Notes: generated by a model not told the origin, from the sequence alone. DNA of 39,242 bases from Bifidobacterium magnum (GCF_000741255.1 NZ_JGZB01000007.1:1-39242), one strand, 5' to 3'; counted from the first letter of the stretch, positions 1-9,450 are shown. Made by a program: numbers and translations.

Positions 1-54
1 TGTGCGCTCCGCGTCCATTAGCCGGTTCCCGGACCGCCACGCCAACGACTGGTT
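1..54 (+). other. 23S-5S rRNA spacer (partial)
   Basis: Non-coding sequence directly before the 5S rRNA. Its position implies the internal spacer of an rRNA operon whose 16S and 23S genes lie left of the window. No open frame or tRNA is seen in it. Confidence 0.6.
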
Positions 55-174
55 TTTGCGGCGGCCATGGTCCCAGGAGAGACGCCCGGTCCCTTTCCGA
101 ACCCGGTAGCTAAGGCCTGGCACGGTGATGGTACTGCACCCGGTAGGGTGTGGGAGAGTAACACGCCGCCGCAT
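55..174 (+). rRNA. rrf: 5S ribosomal RNA
   Basis: A block of about 120 nt has the conserved 5S landmarks. Helix I pairs TGCGGCGG (57-64) with CCGCCGCA (166-173). The loop motif CCGAACCCGG lies near 97-106, and GATGGTACTGCA followed by GGGTGTGGGAGAGTA fills the 3' half. Exact ends are set by helix I pairing and could be off by one or two bases. Confidence 0.95.
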
Positions 175-189
175 TCATTCTTCAAGTTG

Positions 190-223
190 AGAGCCCTTGT
201 CCTGACGGACAAGGGCTCTTTCT
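190..223 (+). terminator. rRNA operon terminator
   Basis: A perfect hairpin, AGAGCCCTTGTC / GACAAGGGCTCT with a short CTGACG-type loop, is followed by TTTCTGT. It lies about 16 bp after the 5S gene and is a standard Rho-independent terminator for the rRNA operon. Confidence 0.9.
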
Positions 224-323
224 GTATTCAGACACTTACGCAAACAAAAGATATGTGTCCTCCACACTTGTTTACCAATCTTTCCATATAGCGCATCGCG
301 CAAATTCGTTACGGCTTATTAGG

Positions 324-584
324 ATGCAACGTATGCATTATTTCGTTCCCAAGCGCTGTGAAACTAGTCAAAAGATCATGTACCATGACCGCACCACGGC
401 ATGGCATGCTGCGGAACAAAGTCGTATTGAGCGGGGAACGGAACTCTGGGTCTACCATTGTGATTTCTGTGGAGCTTGGCATCTGACGCACCATAATCCG
501 GCCCTACAACAGGCGCACATGCAATTCCAGCATCAGCACAAGCCTACGTCCCGCAAACGCGGCTACAAGCCCCGTAGACGCTGA
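324..584 (+). CDS. small zinc-ribbon-like hypothetical protein (86 aa)
   Basis: Predicted 86-aa basic protein of unknown function. It has an early cysteine (KRCE), then CDFCGAWHLTHH near residue 49-60, and a strongly basic tail ending KPRRR. The pattern C...A..AA...Y.C..CG.WHLT recurs in small actinobacterial and phage hypothetical proteins and suggests one bound Zn2+, possibly with nucleic-acid contact; this is inference. I chose the ATG at 324; a second in-frame ATG at 333 is possible, and neither has a strong Shine-Dalgarno. It stands alone behind the rRNA terminator, so it needs its own promoter, for which I see no clear candidate. Confidence 0.6.
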   Translation: MQRMHYFVPKRCETSQKIMYHDRTTAWHAAEQSRIERGTELWVYHCDFCGAWHLTHHNPALQQAHMQFQHQHKPTSRKRGYKPRRR

Positions 585-992
585 TTTAGCCTTTATATGC
601 TCAGTGTGCTCAGCCTAGCGATGTGAACATGGCTTTTCAAACTAGGGCATCTTAGCTTTTGACCCATGAAGTCGTTCAAAACCTTTATTCTTCTAATCCA
701 TTCATTTATTCAATGGAGGCTTTATGCCATCAGCGGTACAAAGCCTCCATTACTTTGCTCGATCCGTGCTGTTCCCGTACCGCCCGCGGCACAAACCTTC
801 ACCAGCACCCCCAACTTCTGCATTTTGCGACAGACACGCCGGGTTTCATGTCTCAAAATGCAGAAGAAGCACTGCAAGGGGAAAGCACCGCAGCAGAAGT
901 CATGCAGGAGAAGCGATATAAAAGAGACGACGCAGAGGAAGCAGAATAGAGGCAACGCAGAAGAAGCCGCACCAACAACCAGTACAAAATCA
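585..992. other. gene-free, hairpin-rich intergenic region
   Basis: No convincing gene: open frames on both strands are short, overlap each other and lack ribosome-binding sites. It holds a perfect 12-bp inverted repeat (712-723 with 740-751, arms AATGGAGGCTTT / AAAGCCTCCATT). A perfect 13-bp inverted repeat (815-827 with 854-866, arms CTTCTGCATTTTG / CAAAATGCAGAAG) has a nested 5-bp stem (832-836 with 849-853). A purine-rich stretch at about 860-970 repeats GCAGAAG-type words, with GCAGAAGAAGC at both ends. It may hold a structured RNA or a degraded element. Confidence 0.5.
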
Positions 993-1029
993 AAATGGGG
1001 AGATAGCCATCATGGCTATCTCCCCATTT
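993..1029 (-). terminator. terminator downstream of murJ
   Basis: A perfect 16-bp inverted repeat (993-1008 with 1014-1029; arm AAATGGGGAGATAGCC) lies 23 bp past the murJ stop. Read on the minus strand the stem is followed by a T-rich tail. It is near-symmetric and could also stop plus-strand transcripts. Confidence 0.9.
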
Positions 1030-1051
1030 GCGTTCTAGGTTGCTTTTACCC

Positions 1052-4000
1052 TCAGTACGCCTTCATGGAGTTGATGTACAACTGGTTGCCCGGCAGGCTG
1101 TCCAGCGGCACCCACAGCATCACATTCTGCGTCTTGACGCTCTTATCGAGCTTGACGGTCGTAGTACCGCTCTGGTCGAACGTAAACTGCGCCACCTGCT
1201 CGCCTTGCGTAGGATCTCCGTTCGTGTTGACGCGGATAAAGCCCGTACCGCCCGAGGAACGGATGGAAATAACCACCTTGTTCACATCGTGCTCGCCGTC
1301 CAACGTAATGAGATAGCCGTAGCCTTGCTGGCCATTGGGCCGGTCCAGGAACTTGCCCGAAGAGATCGGGTAAGGTTCCGTATTCTCAGGCTTTTGCGTC
1401 TCGGACGGCTGTGCCGACGGCTGCTGCTTCACATCGTCATCATGCGCCTGGGCGTCGCTGCCCTTGCCTGAACCGAAGGGTACATCGTTCAAATTCATCT
1501 TCGGCCAGTAGCTCGTACTGTCCTGCTTGAAAATGTCGAACATGGATCCGCCCGTGGCCAGTGCGCGAATGGCAAGACCCAGCACGCACGCCAACAATAC
1601 GGCGACTACCACGATCGCGGCGACACGTCCGCGGCCCTTGTGCTTCTTCTTGGGTTCGGGCAGGAACTGGGAGGACACAGGCGTCGTGTGCTCCGTCTCC
1701 TGCGGTGTAAAGCTTGGCGGCAGCGCCGGAATGCCTTCCTGGTATGTGGCATTGATTTGGCGACGTTCCTCGTCCAGCGCACGCTGCGATTCGGCTCCTG
1801 GCGGCACAATCTCGCCCGTATCGCTGAATACGGGGATGCGGCCCGTAGCCTGCAGTCCGCTGTCGGCGTCTTTGGAACCGTCACGAATGGCGCTCACATC
1901 GAGTGGAACCGTCATACGATTGGGTTGCATGGGCGGCTCCGGTTCTTCGCCGGTGAAAGCCGTAAACATTTCCGTAGCGTCTTCAGGATTGATTTCAGGC
2001 AGCGTGCCGGAATCCTTGCCTTCCATGTACGCTTTGCTCGAGTCCCACAACGCCTTAAAGGATTCGCCGGCCTTCAGCGCCTGCGTCTTTTCGCCCGCGC
2101 CTTCTCCCGCCTTGCCAGTCTTGTCATCTTTGCTTGAACCGTCAGAGCCGTTTTCCTCGGCATCCATCAAATCCTTGCCATCAGTCGCGGCCGCATCAAT
2201 CAACGGGTCGATATCCGGAAGTGTCGGCAGGTTCAAGTTGAGCCCGTTGAACGCCAATCTCTGAGTGGAAGAGCTGATCAGGGTGCTGGGAATGGGAAGA
2301 ATGTCGGCTTCCTTGGCTGGCTTGATCGGCACCTGAACAATCGAGCATTCGCCCGTGGGGAGCGTCAAACGAACGTCATGGCGCGACAGTGCGATCAACG
2401 GTTTGGGCTGTTCGAGCAACGCATGCAGCTCGTTCATGGTCAGCAACGGGAACGGATGGTCCTCGTCGTCCGTCATGTTGAGCGTACGGCGGCAAATGGC
2501 CGTAAACTCGATCGGCGTATCTTGGGGCAGCTCCGAAAGCCTGAACTGCTGCACGCCCGCGGAAGGAGTGCGCGTCAGCATGCTATAGAGCACGGCGCCG
2601 AGTTGGCAGATGGCCAAGCGTTCCATGGATACGGAACCGTCCGTATGGGACGGGTCAACGAGTCCGGCACTCACGGTGGTATCGGCCAGTTGCACGCCCG
2701 AACGCGTCAAGCGAATCGTATCGGTGCCCAGCGCGTGATGCGTCAAATGCTGCTGCTGAAGCTTCATCACCGCTTGTGCGGCTTCGGCGATAATGGAACG
2801 CATCGCTTCATAGCTCAGCGGCGCGTCGGTGCGGGCGCGCAAATACTGCGACAACGACATGCCCGTATCGATTTTCGTAATGACAAGTGCGATATCGCCC
2901 GCGTGCTGCAATTGCAACACGGAATCGAAACGTTCGTCATGGGATGCGGCCAGTGTGCCGGCTGTCGCGTTGACAGCGGGGAGCAGCGCCTTGTTGGTAA
3001 TAATGAACAGCTGGCAGTCGCGGGACAGCACGCGATCGCTGGCCTTCCAGACCTCGATGCCCGGCTCCTCGCGCAATGGGGAAACAAGCGTATAGCGGTT
3101 AAGAACAGTATCTCCCAAATGAGGTCTCATGATTTCCCCTGCTTGCTGATTCACAGATGAAGGCGACGGATACAGTGGCGGCATGCTTGCCGGCCGCGCG
3201 TCTGGTGTAAGTGTATCGGTTGGCGTAGTCGTCGTTACGCGCTGAGGAAGCACGCGGGTGGCGTCCAGATCGTCGGCCGGAAGCTGTTGCAATTCCGTGG
3301 GAATGGGGGCGTCGAGTTCCTCGACTTCGTTAAGGGGTTCGTCCACGGCCGCCGCGGCTGCGCGTCCCGGAATACGGCGCTTGACGGTATTGAGCACCGA
3401 CATGAGTTCTTCGGATTTCAAAATCCACAGCACGCCGATATAGGCGACCGTAATGATGATCGTGAGCAAGATTGCGGAAACGACGGCCTGAATCCATGTC
3501 ATCGATCCTGTCGATCCGTGAATTTCAATGCCGATCATACGATAAATCGGTCCGCGCAACGCAAGTCCGCAGACCACGGCCACGATCGTGGCGACAATCG
3601 CCTTTCCATACGCGTACGCGATACGGCGGCCGTCAAGCGACCCGTCGAATCGCTTGCGCAACATAAGTACGAGCGGTAGGAACGAAAGAATATATCCCAG
3701 CGATCCCGTCAAACCGAGCAGCATGACCCACTGGGTGGGCGGCAGGAACGCCATGCCCGCATACATCAGGCCCAGCTGCAGCACGTAGTAGATCGCCATG
3801 AAAATGAACGGGGAGCGGCCGTCCTCGAATGCATAGAACGTACGCTGAATAATCAAATATGCGCTTGTCAGCGGCAGGCCGATGCCCAGCGCCATTAATG
3901 GGGCGCAAATCAATAGGGCTTGCGGCACGGCGACGGACGGCAGTAGCGCGCGCGTGATCGAGAGCGGCATGACGAGGAACGCGGCCGTGAAGAAGCACAT

Positions 4001-5020
4001 GATCACGCCCACGGTACGCAGGGAGCTGCTTAAGTCCTGGCGCGCCTCGTCGAGCTTGCGTTCGGCCAAAGCCGAGGAGATTTGCGGGAAAATCGCCGTC
4101 GCCACGGACACGGCGATCAGCGAGTACGGCAGCAGATAAATCGTGTAGGCGTTCTGGTAAGTCGCGTTGCCGGCCACATCATACTGGCTCAAGCCCATCT
4201 GTTGTTCGGCGATCATCGGAGCGCTTGTCGTCATGCGCGTGCACAAAATATTGGCGAGCTGGTCAACAATGGCGATGCCGAAACTCCACGCGGCGATCGG
4301 GCCCATCGTGCGCAAACCGATACCATGCACGCCAAAACGCGGGCGGTAATGCAATCCGATGCGCATCAGCGGGAAGAACAGCACGAGTGCTTGAAACGCC
4401 ACGCCCAGCGTCCACATGCCGGCTGTCAGCGCCAGTTTGTCTTGCGTCCAGAAAGAGGTCGGCTGTTCGCTCGCATGGCCGAAAATGGCGAGGAATACGC
4501 CGAAGCCCGCGCAGCTGATGATGTTGGCTCCCACCGAGCTCCACGCGTAGGTGGTGAAATGGTTCTTCGCGGCCAACACCTGGCCGATTACCGTATACAA
4601 GCCGTAGAAGAAGATCTGCGGCATGCACCAGAGCGTGAACGCGTTCGTCAGCGCGATCATCGCGTCATTGCCGTTGACATACAAGCGCGACAGGATCGGC
4701 GTCATTGCGGCCATGAGCAGCGTCACGCCGGCCAGCAGCACAATCGCGAACGTGATGAGCTTGTTGAGCTTGTCTTCGGCGTCCTTGTCTTTCAACGTGC
4801 GCACAATCTGCGGGACAAGCACGGCGTTGAAAATGCCGCCCGAAATCAGCGTATAAATGACCTGCGGGATCATGGAACCCGCCTGGTACGCGTTGGCCGT
4901 CAGACCCGTGGTACCCAGCGCCGCGGCCAGCAAAATCGTACGAATCTGGCCTGTAATGCGCGACGCCGCAGTACCCGACGCCATAATGAACGAATTTTTA
5001 CCTACGGAACTGGAACTCAT
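1052..5020 (-). CDS. murJ: MurJ/MviN lipid II flippase fused to a pseudokinase and extracellular C-terminal domain
   Basis: Membrane protein of 1322 aa that should flip the peptidoglycan precursor lipid II across the membrane. The first 540 or so residues are the polytopic MVF/MurJ domain (GTTGLTANAYQAGSMIPQ region near the N-terminus, many membrane helices). From about residue 631 a kinase-like fold begins, but the VAIK lysine and the HRD and DFG residues are absent, so it is a pseudokinase. After an acidic linker a single membrane helix (about residues 1132-1152) leads to an outside domain resembling the galactose-binding-like fold at the end of M. tuberculosis Rv3910. The ATG at 5020 overlaps the upstream stop as ATGA, which decides the start; an ORF start at 5056 would overlap more. 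In mycobacteria the pseudokinase is phosphorylated by PknB and recruits FhaA; the same role here is inference. Confidence 0.93.
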   Translation of the reverse strand: MSSSSVGKNSFIMASGTAASRITGQIRTILLAAALGTTGLTANAYQAGSMIPQVIYTLISGGIFNAVLVPQIVRTLKDKDAEDKLNKLITFAIVLLAGVTLLMAAMTPILSRLYVNGNDAMIALTNAFTLWCMPQIFFYGLYTVIGQVLAAKNHFTTYAWSSVGANIISCAGFGVFLAIFGHASEQPTSFWTQDKLALTAGMWTLGVAFQALVLFFPLMRIGLHYRPRFGVHGIGLRTMGPIAAWSFGIAIVDQLANILCTRMTTSAPMIAEQQMGLSQYDVAGNATYQNAYTIYLLPYSLIAVSVATAIFPQISSALAERKLDEARQDLSSSLRTVGVIMCFFTAAFLVMPLSITRALLPSVAVPQALLICAPLMALGIGLPLTSAYLIIQRTFYAFEDGRSPFIFMAIYYVLQLGLMYAGMAFLPPTQWVMLLGLTGSLGYILSFLPLVLMLRKRFDGSLDGRRIAYAYGKAIVATIVAVVCGLALRGPIYRMIGIEIHGSTGSMTWIQAVVSAILLTIIITVAYIGVLWILKSEELMSVLNTVKRRIPGRAAAAAVDEPLNEVEELDAPIPTELQQLPADDLDATRVLPQRVTTTTPTDTLTPDARPASMPPLYPSPSSVNQQAGEIMRPHLGDTVLNRYTLVSPLREEPGIEVWKASDRVLSRDCQLFIITNKALLPAVNATAGTLAASHDERFDSVLQLQHAGDIALVITKIDTGMSLSQYLRARTDAPLSYEAMRSIIAEAAQAVMKLQQQHLTHHALGTDTIRLTRSGVQLADTTVSAGLVDPSHTDGSVSMERLAICQLGAVLYSMLTRTPSAGVQQFRLSELPQDTPIEFTAICRRTLNMTDDEDHPFPLLTMNELHALLEQPKPLIALSRHDVRLTLPTGECSIVQVPIKPAKEADILPIPSTLISSSTQRLAFNGLNLNLPTLPDIDPLIDAAATDGKDLMDAEENGSDGSSKDDKTGKAGEGAGEKTQALKAGESFKALWDSSKAYMEGKDSGTLPEINPEDATEMFTAFTGEEPEPPMQPNRMTVPLDVSAIRDGSKDADSGLQATGRIPVFSDTGEIVPPGAESQRALDEERRQINATYQEGIPALPPSFTPQETEHTTPVSSQFLPEPKKKHKGRGRVAAIVVVAVLLACVLGLAIRALATGGSMFDIFKQDSTSYWPKMNLNDVPFGSGKGSDAQAHDDDVKQQPSAQPSETQKPENTEPYPISSGKFLDRPNGQQGYGYLITLDGEHDVNKVVISIRSSGGTGFIRVNTNGDPTQGEQVAQFTFDQSGTTTVKLDKSVKTQNVMLWVPLDSLPGNQLYINSMKAY

Positions 5021-7221
5021 TCGTCGGGATCTTTCTTGCGGTGGAACTGTCGCCACAATCCGAGCGCGCCGAGCACAAAAGCGATAATGATAAACAGTGA
5101 TCCGCTTTTGTCGCTGATCTGCAGGGCGCTTGTAATCGTGGTGTATTTCGTGGAACTGAACGCGCGGCCATCGCGGTCGAGCAATTTTTCAGTGGCGATC
5201 GTGGAACCGGCGGTGGACACGCGCACTTTAAACACCACTTGCGCTTCGCCATGGGCGGGTACTACGGCGTCGGTCATGCGTGACGTGACGATTTCCATCG
5301 AATTGGTAATCGAAGAGACTTTCACATCCACGGGGAACGGCAGTGAATTGCTCACCGTCACGGGCATTGTCGCCGTTTCCGAAACCACATTGATCGAATT
5401 GGAAGACGTGATATTCACGGCGTTGAGCAGCGTGGAGGCGAAATCCGAGGCGCCACGCGTCATGGCATTGCGCATCGTGTTGTTGCCGTCCATCGCGAGC
5501 AGCGCCATTGTGTTGTGCGCTTGCAACAAATCCTCGCCCCAAGCTTTGGCGGCTGATCCGCGCGAATCCGCATTGCCGGCCTCGGTGGAAGCGTCAGGGG
5601 AGGGGGAGCTCGAAGGCGAAGGTGTCGGCACTTTTCCGGACACGTCGAGAATGGAATCGGTAAATCTTTGCACATCGACACGGCTCTGGCGCAGCGACTC
5701 CAACGCTGCCGTCACGGCCGTCGTGTCCACGGAAGAACCGTCTTCGGATTCAGGCAGCAACGCCACGGCGTTGAGACCGTCGGCCAGCGGCTCGCTATGT
5801 TCCAGCGTGCTCAAATCCGTAATGTTGAGCCAGCTTGCGTTATGCAACGCGGCCATGATTTCCGAGACTTCGCGTGCGGACGTGTTCGCGCCCATGCACA
5901 CCAGCGTATTGCGCTCCATATAGGGCTGTTCCATCTGGTAGAACGCGCTTTGCGCCATAAACCGCGCTACGCGGCCCGCCACGCTTTTCTCGGCGCTCGC
6001 CGCACGGCTTGTCTCGGATCCGGACGCCAGTTTCGTCAGCACGGGTTGTGCGGCAAGCACCTGGACCTCGCCATTGTCCGTGGGAACGGAATAGACGGAA
6101 GTATGCGCGCCATTGTCCCCAAGATTTTCGAAATTATGCGTGGCGATCACCGTGGTGTAGCCCTGGGAACGCGCTTGGGACAGCGCGTCATACGTCCAGA
6201 CTCCATTGCCCTGCCATGCATATGTATTTCTGTTCGCCGAATTGTCGCCGACCATGGTGCGCCACGCGTGCAGGCTGGCGTGCGCGTTCCAGTCAGTCGG
6301 ATCGATGCCGGCTCCCGCATACAAGTCCGTGTCGTTGAGCTGCGTGTAGGCGGTCATGTCGAACGCGCCCATTTGCATGAGTCCCTCAATATGCGCGTCG
6401 GAGACGCTGCGTAGCACAAGCGGATCCGCGATCGTCTGCAACTGCGGATAACGGGCGCCCAAGGCCGCTTTGGCGCGCAAATCGGCCTGCGTACTATCGG
6501 AAAAATTGACTACGGACGCCGGATTGGGCAGATGATCGCCGTTGCCCTTGATCAGTTGCGTTTGCGCATTCGTATTGACTTGCCATTGCGTGCTGGAAAG
6601 CGGCATGACGACGGTCATATTGAGTTGCGGAGTACGTTGCGTATCCAATCCGTCCCAGGAACGCGTGAAAAAGGTGCGTGAAACGATGGGAGCGCCGTTG
6701 GTCGGACTATATTCGACGGCCAGCGGGCGCGGTCCCCATGTCGCGATGGATTGGAGCGCGTCATCGTCTTTGCCGACGTCGATGGTAACCGTCTGTGTCC
6801 CGTTCGCGTCGATTTCGGGAACGGAAACGGACTCGAGTCCGTCGGGAACGGGAATGCGCGAATCGTCGTCGGCCCACTGCTGGACTTCCGTACGTGAGGT
6901 GAACGCGTGCTGAAGATTCGTATACAGCGCCAGTACGCCGTCTTCCAGACGTTCATCCGTATGGTTGGCGATCGTGACTTGCGCGCTTAATCCGGAATCT
7001 TGCGTCACGATAGGCGTGAGTTTGTCGATCGTGAGCGTGACTGTCGGGTCTGGCATTGCCGCGGAACCGGAAGACGGCTGCGATTCATCGGCGGACGCCA
7101 GGGGAGTGTGGAACCCGATGCCAAGCGCCATGCACACGACAAATGTCAGTGTCATGGCTATGGCGACACCCGCACGCCGCACATGGGTGAGAGCGCGCCA
7201 AATAGCACGAGATTGGTTCAC
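5017..7221 (-). CDS. DUF6049 family membrane protein (Rv3909-like)
   Basis: Predicted 734-aa envelope protein of unknown biochemical role, the usual partner upstream of murJ in actinobacteria. It has a basic N-terminus, a signal/membrane segment (about residues 18-36) and an AXA-like site in LASADE. A long extracytoplasmic part includes a Ser/Pro low-complexity stretch (PSPSSSPSPD). The C-terminal membrane helix (SLFIIIAFVLGALGLW) ends in a short basic tail. I prefer the GTG at 7219-7221: it lies one base after the NUDIX stop and has AGGCAGG a few bases upstream. An ATG at 7251 or the frame start at 7275 would overlap the NUDIX gene. Its stop overlaps the murJ start (ATGA), indicating translational coupling and a shared role in wall synthesis (inference). 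Confidence 0.85.
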   Translation of the reverse strand: MNQSRAIWRALTHVRRAGVAIAMTLTFVVCMALGIGFHTPLASADESQPSSGSAAMPDPTVTLTIDKLTPIVTQDSGLSAQVTIANHTDERLEDGVLALYTNLQHAFTSRTEVQQWADDDSRIPVPDGLESVSVPEIDANGTQTVTIDVGKDDDALQSIATWGPRPLAVEYSPTNGAPIVSRTFFTRSWDGLDTQRTPQLNMTVVMPLSSTQWQVNTNAQTQLIKGNGDHLPNPASVVNFSDSTQADLRAKAALGARYPQLQTIADPLVLRSVSDAHIEGLMQMGAFDMTAYTQLNDTDLYAGAGIDPTDWNAHASLHAWRTMVGDNSANRNTYAWQGNGVWTYDALSQARSQGYTTVIATHNFENLGDNGAHTSVYSVPTDNGEVQVLAAQPVLTKLASGSETSRAASAEKSVAGRVARFMAQSAFYQMEQPYMERNTLVCMGANTSAREVSEIMAALHNASWLNITDLSTLEHSEPLADGLNAVALLPESEDGSSVDTTAVTAALESLRQSRVDVQRFTDSILDVSGKVPTPSPSSSPSPDASTEAGNADSRGSAAKAWGEDLLQAHNTMALLAMDGNNTMRNAMTRGASDFASTLLNAVNITSSNSINVVSETATMPVTVSNSLPFPVDVKVSSITNSMEIVTSRMTDAVVPAHGEAQVVFKVRVSTAGSTIATEKLLDRDGRAFSSTKYTTITSALQISDKSGSLFIIIAFVLGALGLWRQFHRKKDPDE

Positions 7222-7222
7222 G

Positions 7223-7897
7223 TTACGCCTGCCTGTTACGTTTCCTTGCATACAGCCATGCAATTTTACGCTCATTAGGGTAACTCAGCACATCATCGAG
7301 GTCTTCGAACTTTACCCAAATGGCATCTTCGGCCTCGTGATCAGGATCCCCTTCTACTGTCAGCTCACCACCAATCTGACGTAACGCAAAGTGATGGACG
7401 AGCTTATGAACGCGCTGGCTGGTTCCTGTAAACCAATAGTCTATCGTAGCGATGGAATCTACCACTTCTCCGAGGATGCCCGTTTCCTCGTGCACCTCAC
7501 GAACCGCCGTCTGCTGGGGCGTTTCACCTTTTTCAATATGGCCCTTGGGCAGGCACCATTCCAAGTGTCCGCTGCGCGAATGGCGCGCGATAATGGCCAC
7601 GCGGTTCTGGTCGTCGAATACGAGGCCGCCGGCCGAATATTCGCGTACTACGGGAAGATCCTGCGCGTTCAGCGACGCGAAGGTGGAAGGGCGTCCCACG
7701 GCGCGGTGGCGCGGCATCATGGCCGGTGTCGGCGTGGACGGCTCCTCGATCTCGATGGAAGGGGCCGGAATAATAAGGCCTTCCGACTGGGACGTATATA
7801 ATAATTTGTCTGGTTCCAGCGGATTTTGGGTATGGTTGGCCGCAGCGTTGGCATGCATTCGTGCAACGTCCGCGGGTGTAATCATGTAATCAACCAT
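7223..7897 (-). CDS. NUDIX hydrolase (MutT4/Rv3908-like)
   Basis: Hydrolase of nucleoside diphosphate-linked substrates; the specific substrate cannot be read from sequence. The NUDIX box is complete at residues 119-141: G-x5-E-x7-REVHEETGI, with the RExxEE metal-binding core. An N-terminal extension of about 85 residues without recognised motifs precedes the domain, as in Rv3908-type proteins. It is the first gene of the operon NUDIX - DUF6049 - murJ. Start choice is uncertain: ATG 7897 is used, with TTG at 7903 and ATG at 7885 also possible. The divergent pcnA begins only 30 bp away, so both promoters must overlap coding sequence or lie very close. Confidence 0.9.
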   Translation of the reverse strand: MVDYMITPADVARMHANAAANHTQNPLEPDKLLYTSQSEGLIIPAPSIEIEEPSTPTPAMMPRHRAVGRPSTFASLNAQDLPVVREYSAGGLVFDDQNRVAIIARHSRSGHLEWCLPKGHIEKGETPQQTAVREVHEETGILGEVVDSIATIDYWFTGTSQRVHKLVHHFALRQIGGELTVEGDPDHEAEDAIWVKFEDLDDVLSYPNERKIAWLYARKRNRQA

Positions 7898-7927
7898 ACT
7901 CAACCCATGTGCAGGCTAGGTAACGGT

Positions 7928-9388
7928 ATGCTTGAAGAGCAGAATATAAAGTTGCCAGAAAGGGATGGCGTGAACTTCGAAGTATGGCCCGAAGCCATTG
8001 AACTTGGGCGAATGTTCGCCGATGAAGGGTATGAGCTCTCGCTGGTGGGAGGTCCCGTACGAGACCTGTTGCTGCACCGGCGCTCGCATGATCTGGATTT
8101 CTGTACATCGGCGCGTCCGGAAGAATTCGAGCCGATCCTGCGGCGTTTCGGCCATGATGGATTCTGGGACATGGGCCGCAAATTCGGCACGCTGGGCGCC
8201 ATGCGCCGCCGTCCCGACGGCACCGAAGTGAAGGTGGAAGTCACCACTTACCGTTCCGACACCTATGATCCCGACTCGCGCAAGCCTGAAGTGGCCTACG
8301 GAGACTCGCTGGAAGGGGACCTGTCGCGTCGTGATTTCACGGTCAACGCCATGGCGTTGCGCGTGCCCGACCTTGAATTCGTCGATCCGTTTGGCGGCGC
8401 CAATGATTTGCAAAAGCAAGTGTTGCGCACGCCAATCGATCCTTACCAGTCATTCGACGACGATCCGCTGCGCATGATGCGCGCCGTACGATTCGTGGCG
8501 CAACTGGGCTTCCATATCGCTCCGGAAACGGCGGAAGCGCTCAGCGACATGACGGACCGCATTTCGATCGTGTCTGCGGAACGCGTGCGCGACGAACTTA
8601 CGAAGATTTTGCTCAGCGAGCGGCCCAGCCAGGGCATTTCCACGCTGGTTGAATCGGGCCTCGCGGATCTTGTATTCCCTGAAATTCCGGCATTGCAGCT
8701 GGAAATTGACGAACACCACCGCCATAAGGACGTGTTCGGCCACACGCTTATGGTCATCGACCGCGCGGTAGCGCTCGAAACGGGCGAGGACGGCCCTGTG
8801 CCAGCTCCCGATCTGACATTGCGACTGGCGGCGCTTATGCACGATATCGGCAAGCCGAAGACGCGCAAATTCGAGCCCGGCGGCAAAGTGAGCTTCCACC
8901 ACCATGACTCCGTGGGTGCGAGAATGACGCGCAAGCGCCTCAAGGCGCTGCGCTTCGACCACCATCTTATTGAAGACGTCACGGAACTCGTGAACCTGCA
9001 TTTGCGTTTCCATGGTTATGTGGACGAGCCTTGGACGGACGCCGCCGTGCGCCGCTATGTCAAGGACGCGGGACATCTTTACGAGCGCCTCAACCGCCTG
9101 ACGCGCGCCGACGCCACCACGCAGAACAAGCGCAAGGCGCTCGTGTTCGCGCACGCCATGGACGAGATGGAGGATCGCGTACGCGAACTCAAAAAGAAGG
9201 AAGACTTCGACGCCATCCGCCCCGATTTGAACGGCGACGAGATTATGCAGGAACTGGGCATCGCTCCAGGCCCGGCGGTGGGCAAGGCTTACAAGCACAT
9301 GCTCGAATACCGTTTGGATAACGGTCCCGTGGACCATGAGACGGCTGTGGCTGAATTGCACCGCTGGTACGAGGAATCGCAGGAGTAA
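7928..9388 (+). CDS. pcnA: CCA tRNA nucleotidyltransferase / poly(A) polymerase family
   Basis: Adds CCA to tRNA 3' ends (class II nucleotidyltransferase, 486 aa). The head motif SLVGGPVRDLLL is followed by DLDF with the metal-binding aspartates (D55, D57). RRDFTVNAMAL and the RMMRAVRF motif follow, then an HD domain (LMHDIGKPKT near residues 303-312). This HD-containing layout matches the actinobacterial enzyme, annotated as PcnA in mycobacteria. The tRNA-Thr in this window encodes no CCA, which fits a need for the enzyme. ATG 7928 is preceded by TAGGTA and five bases and no Shine-Dalgarno, so it may be leaderless. Confidence 0.93.
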   Translation: MLEEQNIKLPERDGVNFEVWPEAIELGRMFADEGYELSLVGGPVRDLLLHRRSHDLDFCTSARPEEFEPILRRFGHDGFWDMGRKFGTLGAMRRRPDGTEVKVEVTTYRSDTYDPDSRKPEVAYGDSLEGDLSRRDFTVNAMALRVPDLEFVDPFGGANDLQKQVLRTPIDPYQSFDDDPLRMMRAVRFVAQLGFHIAPETAEALSDMTDRISIVSAERVRDELTKILLSERPSQGISTLVESGLADLVFPEIPALQLEIDEHHRHKDVFGHTLMVIDRAVALETGEDGPVPAPDLTLRLAALMHDIGKPKTRKFEPGGKVSFHHHDSVGARMTRKRLKALRFDHHLIEDVTELVNLHLRFHGYVDEPWTDAAVRRYVKDAGHLYERLNRLTRADATTQNKRKALVFAHAMDEMEDRVRELKKKEDFDAIRPDLNGDEIMQELGIAPGPAVGKAYKHMLEYRLDNGPVDHETAVAELHRWYEESQE

Positions 9389-9392
9389 CAAG

Positions 9393-9434
9393 AACGGGCC
9401 GGACAACCTGACAATGCAGGTTGCTCGGCCCGTT
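9393..9434. terminator. bidirectional terminator between pcnA and the LytR_C gene
   Basis: A long inverted repeat, AACGGGCC...CAACCTG with CAGGTTG...GGCCCGTT, lies in the 62-bp gap between two convergent genes. The arms are at 9393-9410 and 9417-9434 with small mismatches. Short T or A runs flank it. Confidence 0.8.
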
Positions 9435-9450
9435 TGGAAAGTTCAGAACA

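Noticed and set aside
722..955. Minus-strand Cys/Phe-rich 77-codon frame
   Set aside because: It spans both perfect hairpins of the intergenic region and lacks a ribosome site; the Cys content comes from the purine-rich repeats on the other strand.
666..1316. Plus-strand open frame of 216 codons
   Set aside because: It crosses the murJ terminator and the end of murJ on the other strand, and shows no family feature or ribosome site.
4082..5923. Long plus-strand open frame (613 codons) opposite murJ and the DUF6049 gene
   Set aside because: Shadow of two well-supported minus-strand genes; composition is Arg/His-rich and no motif is visible.
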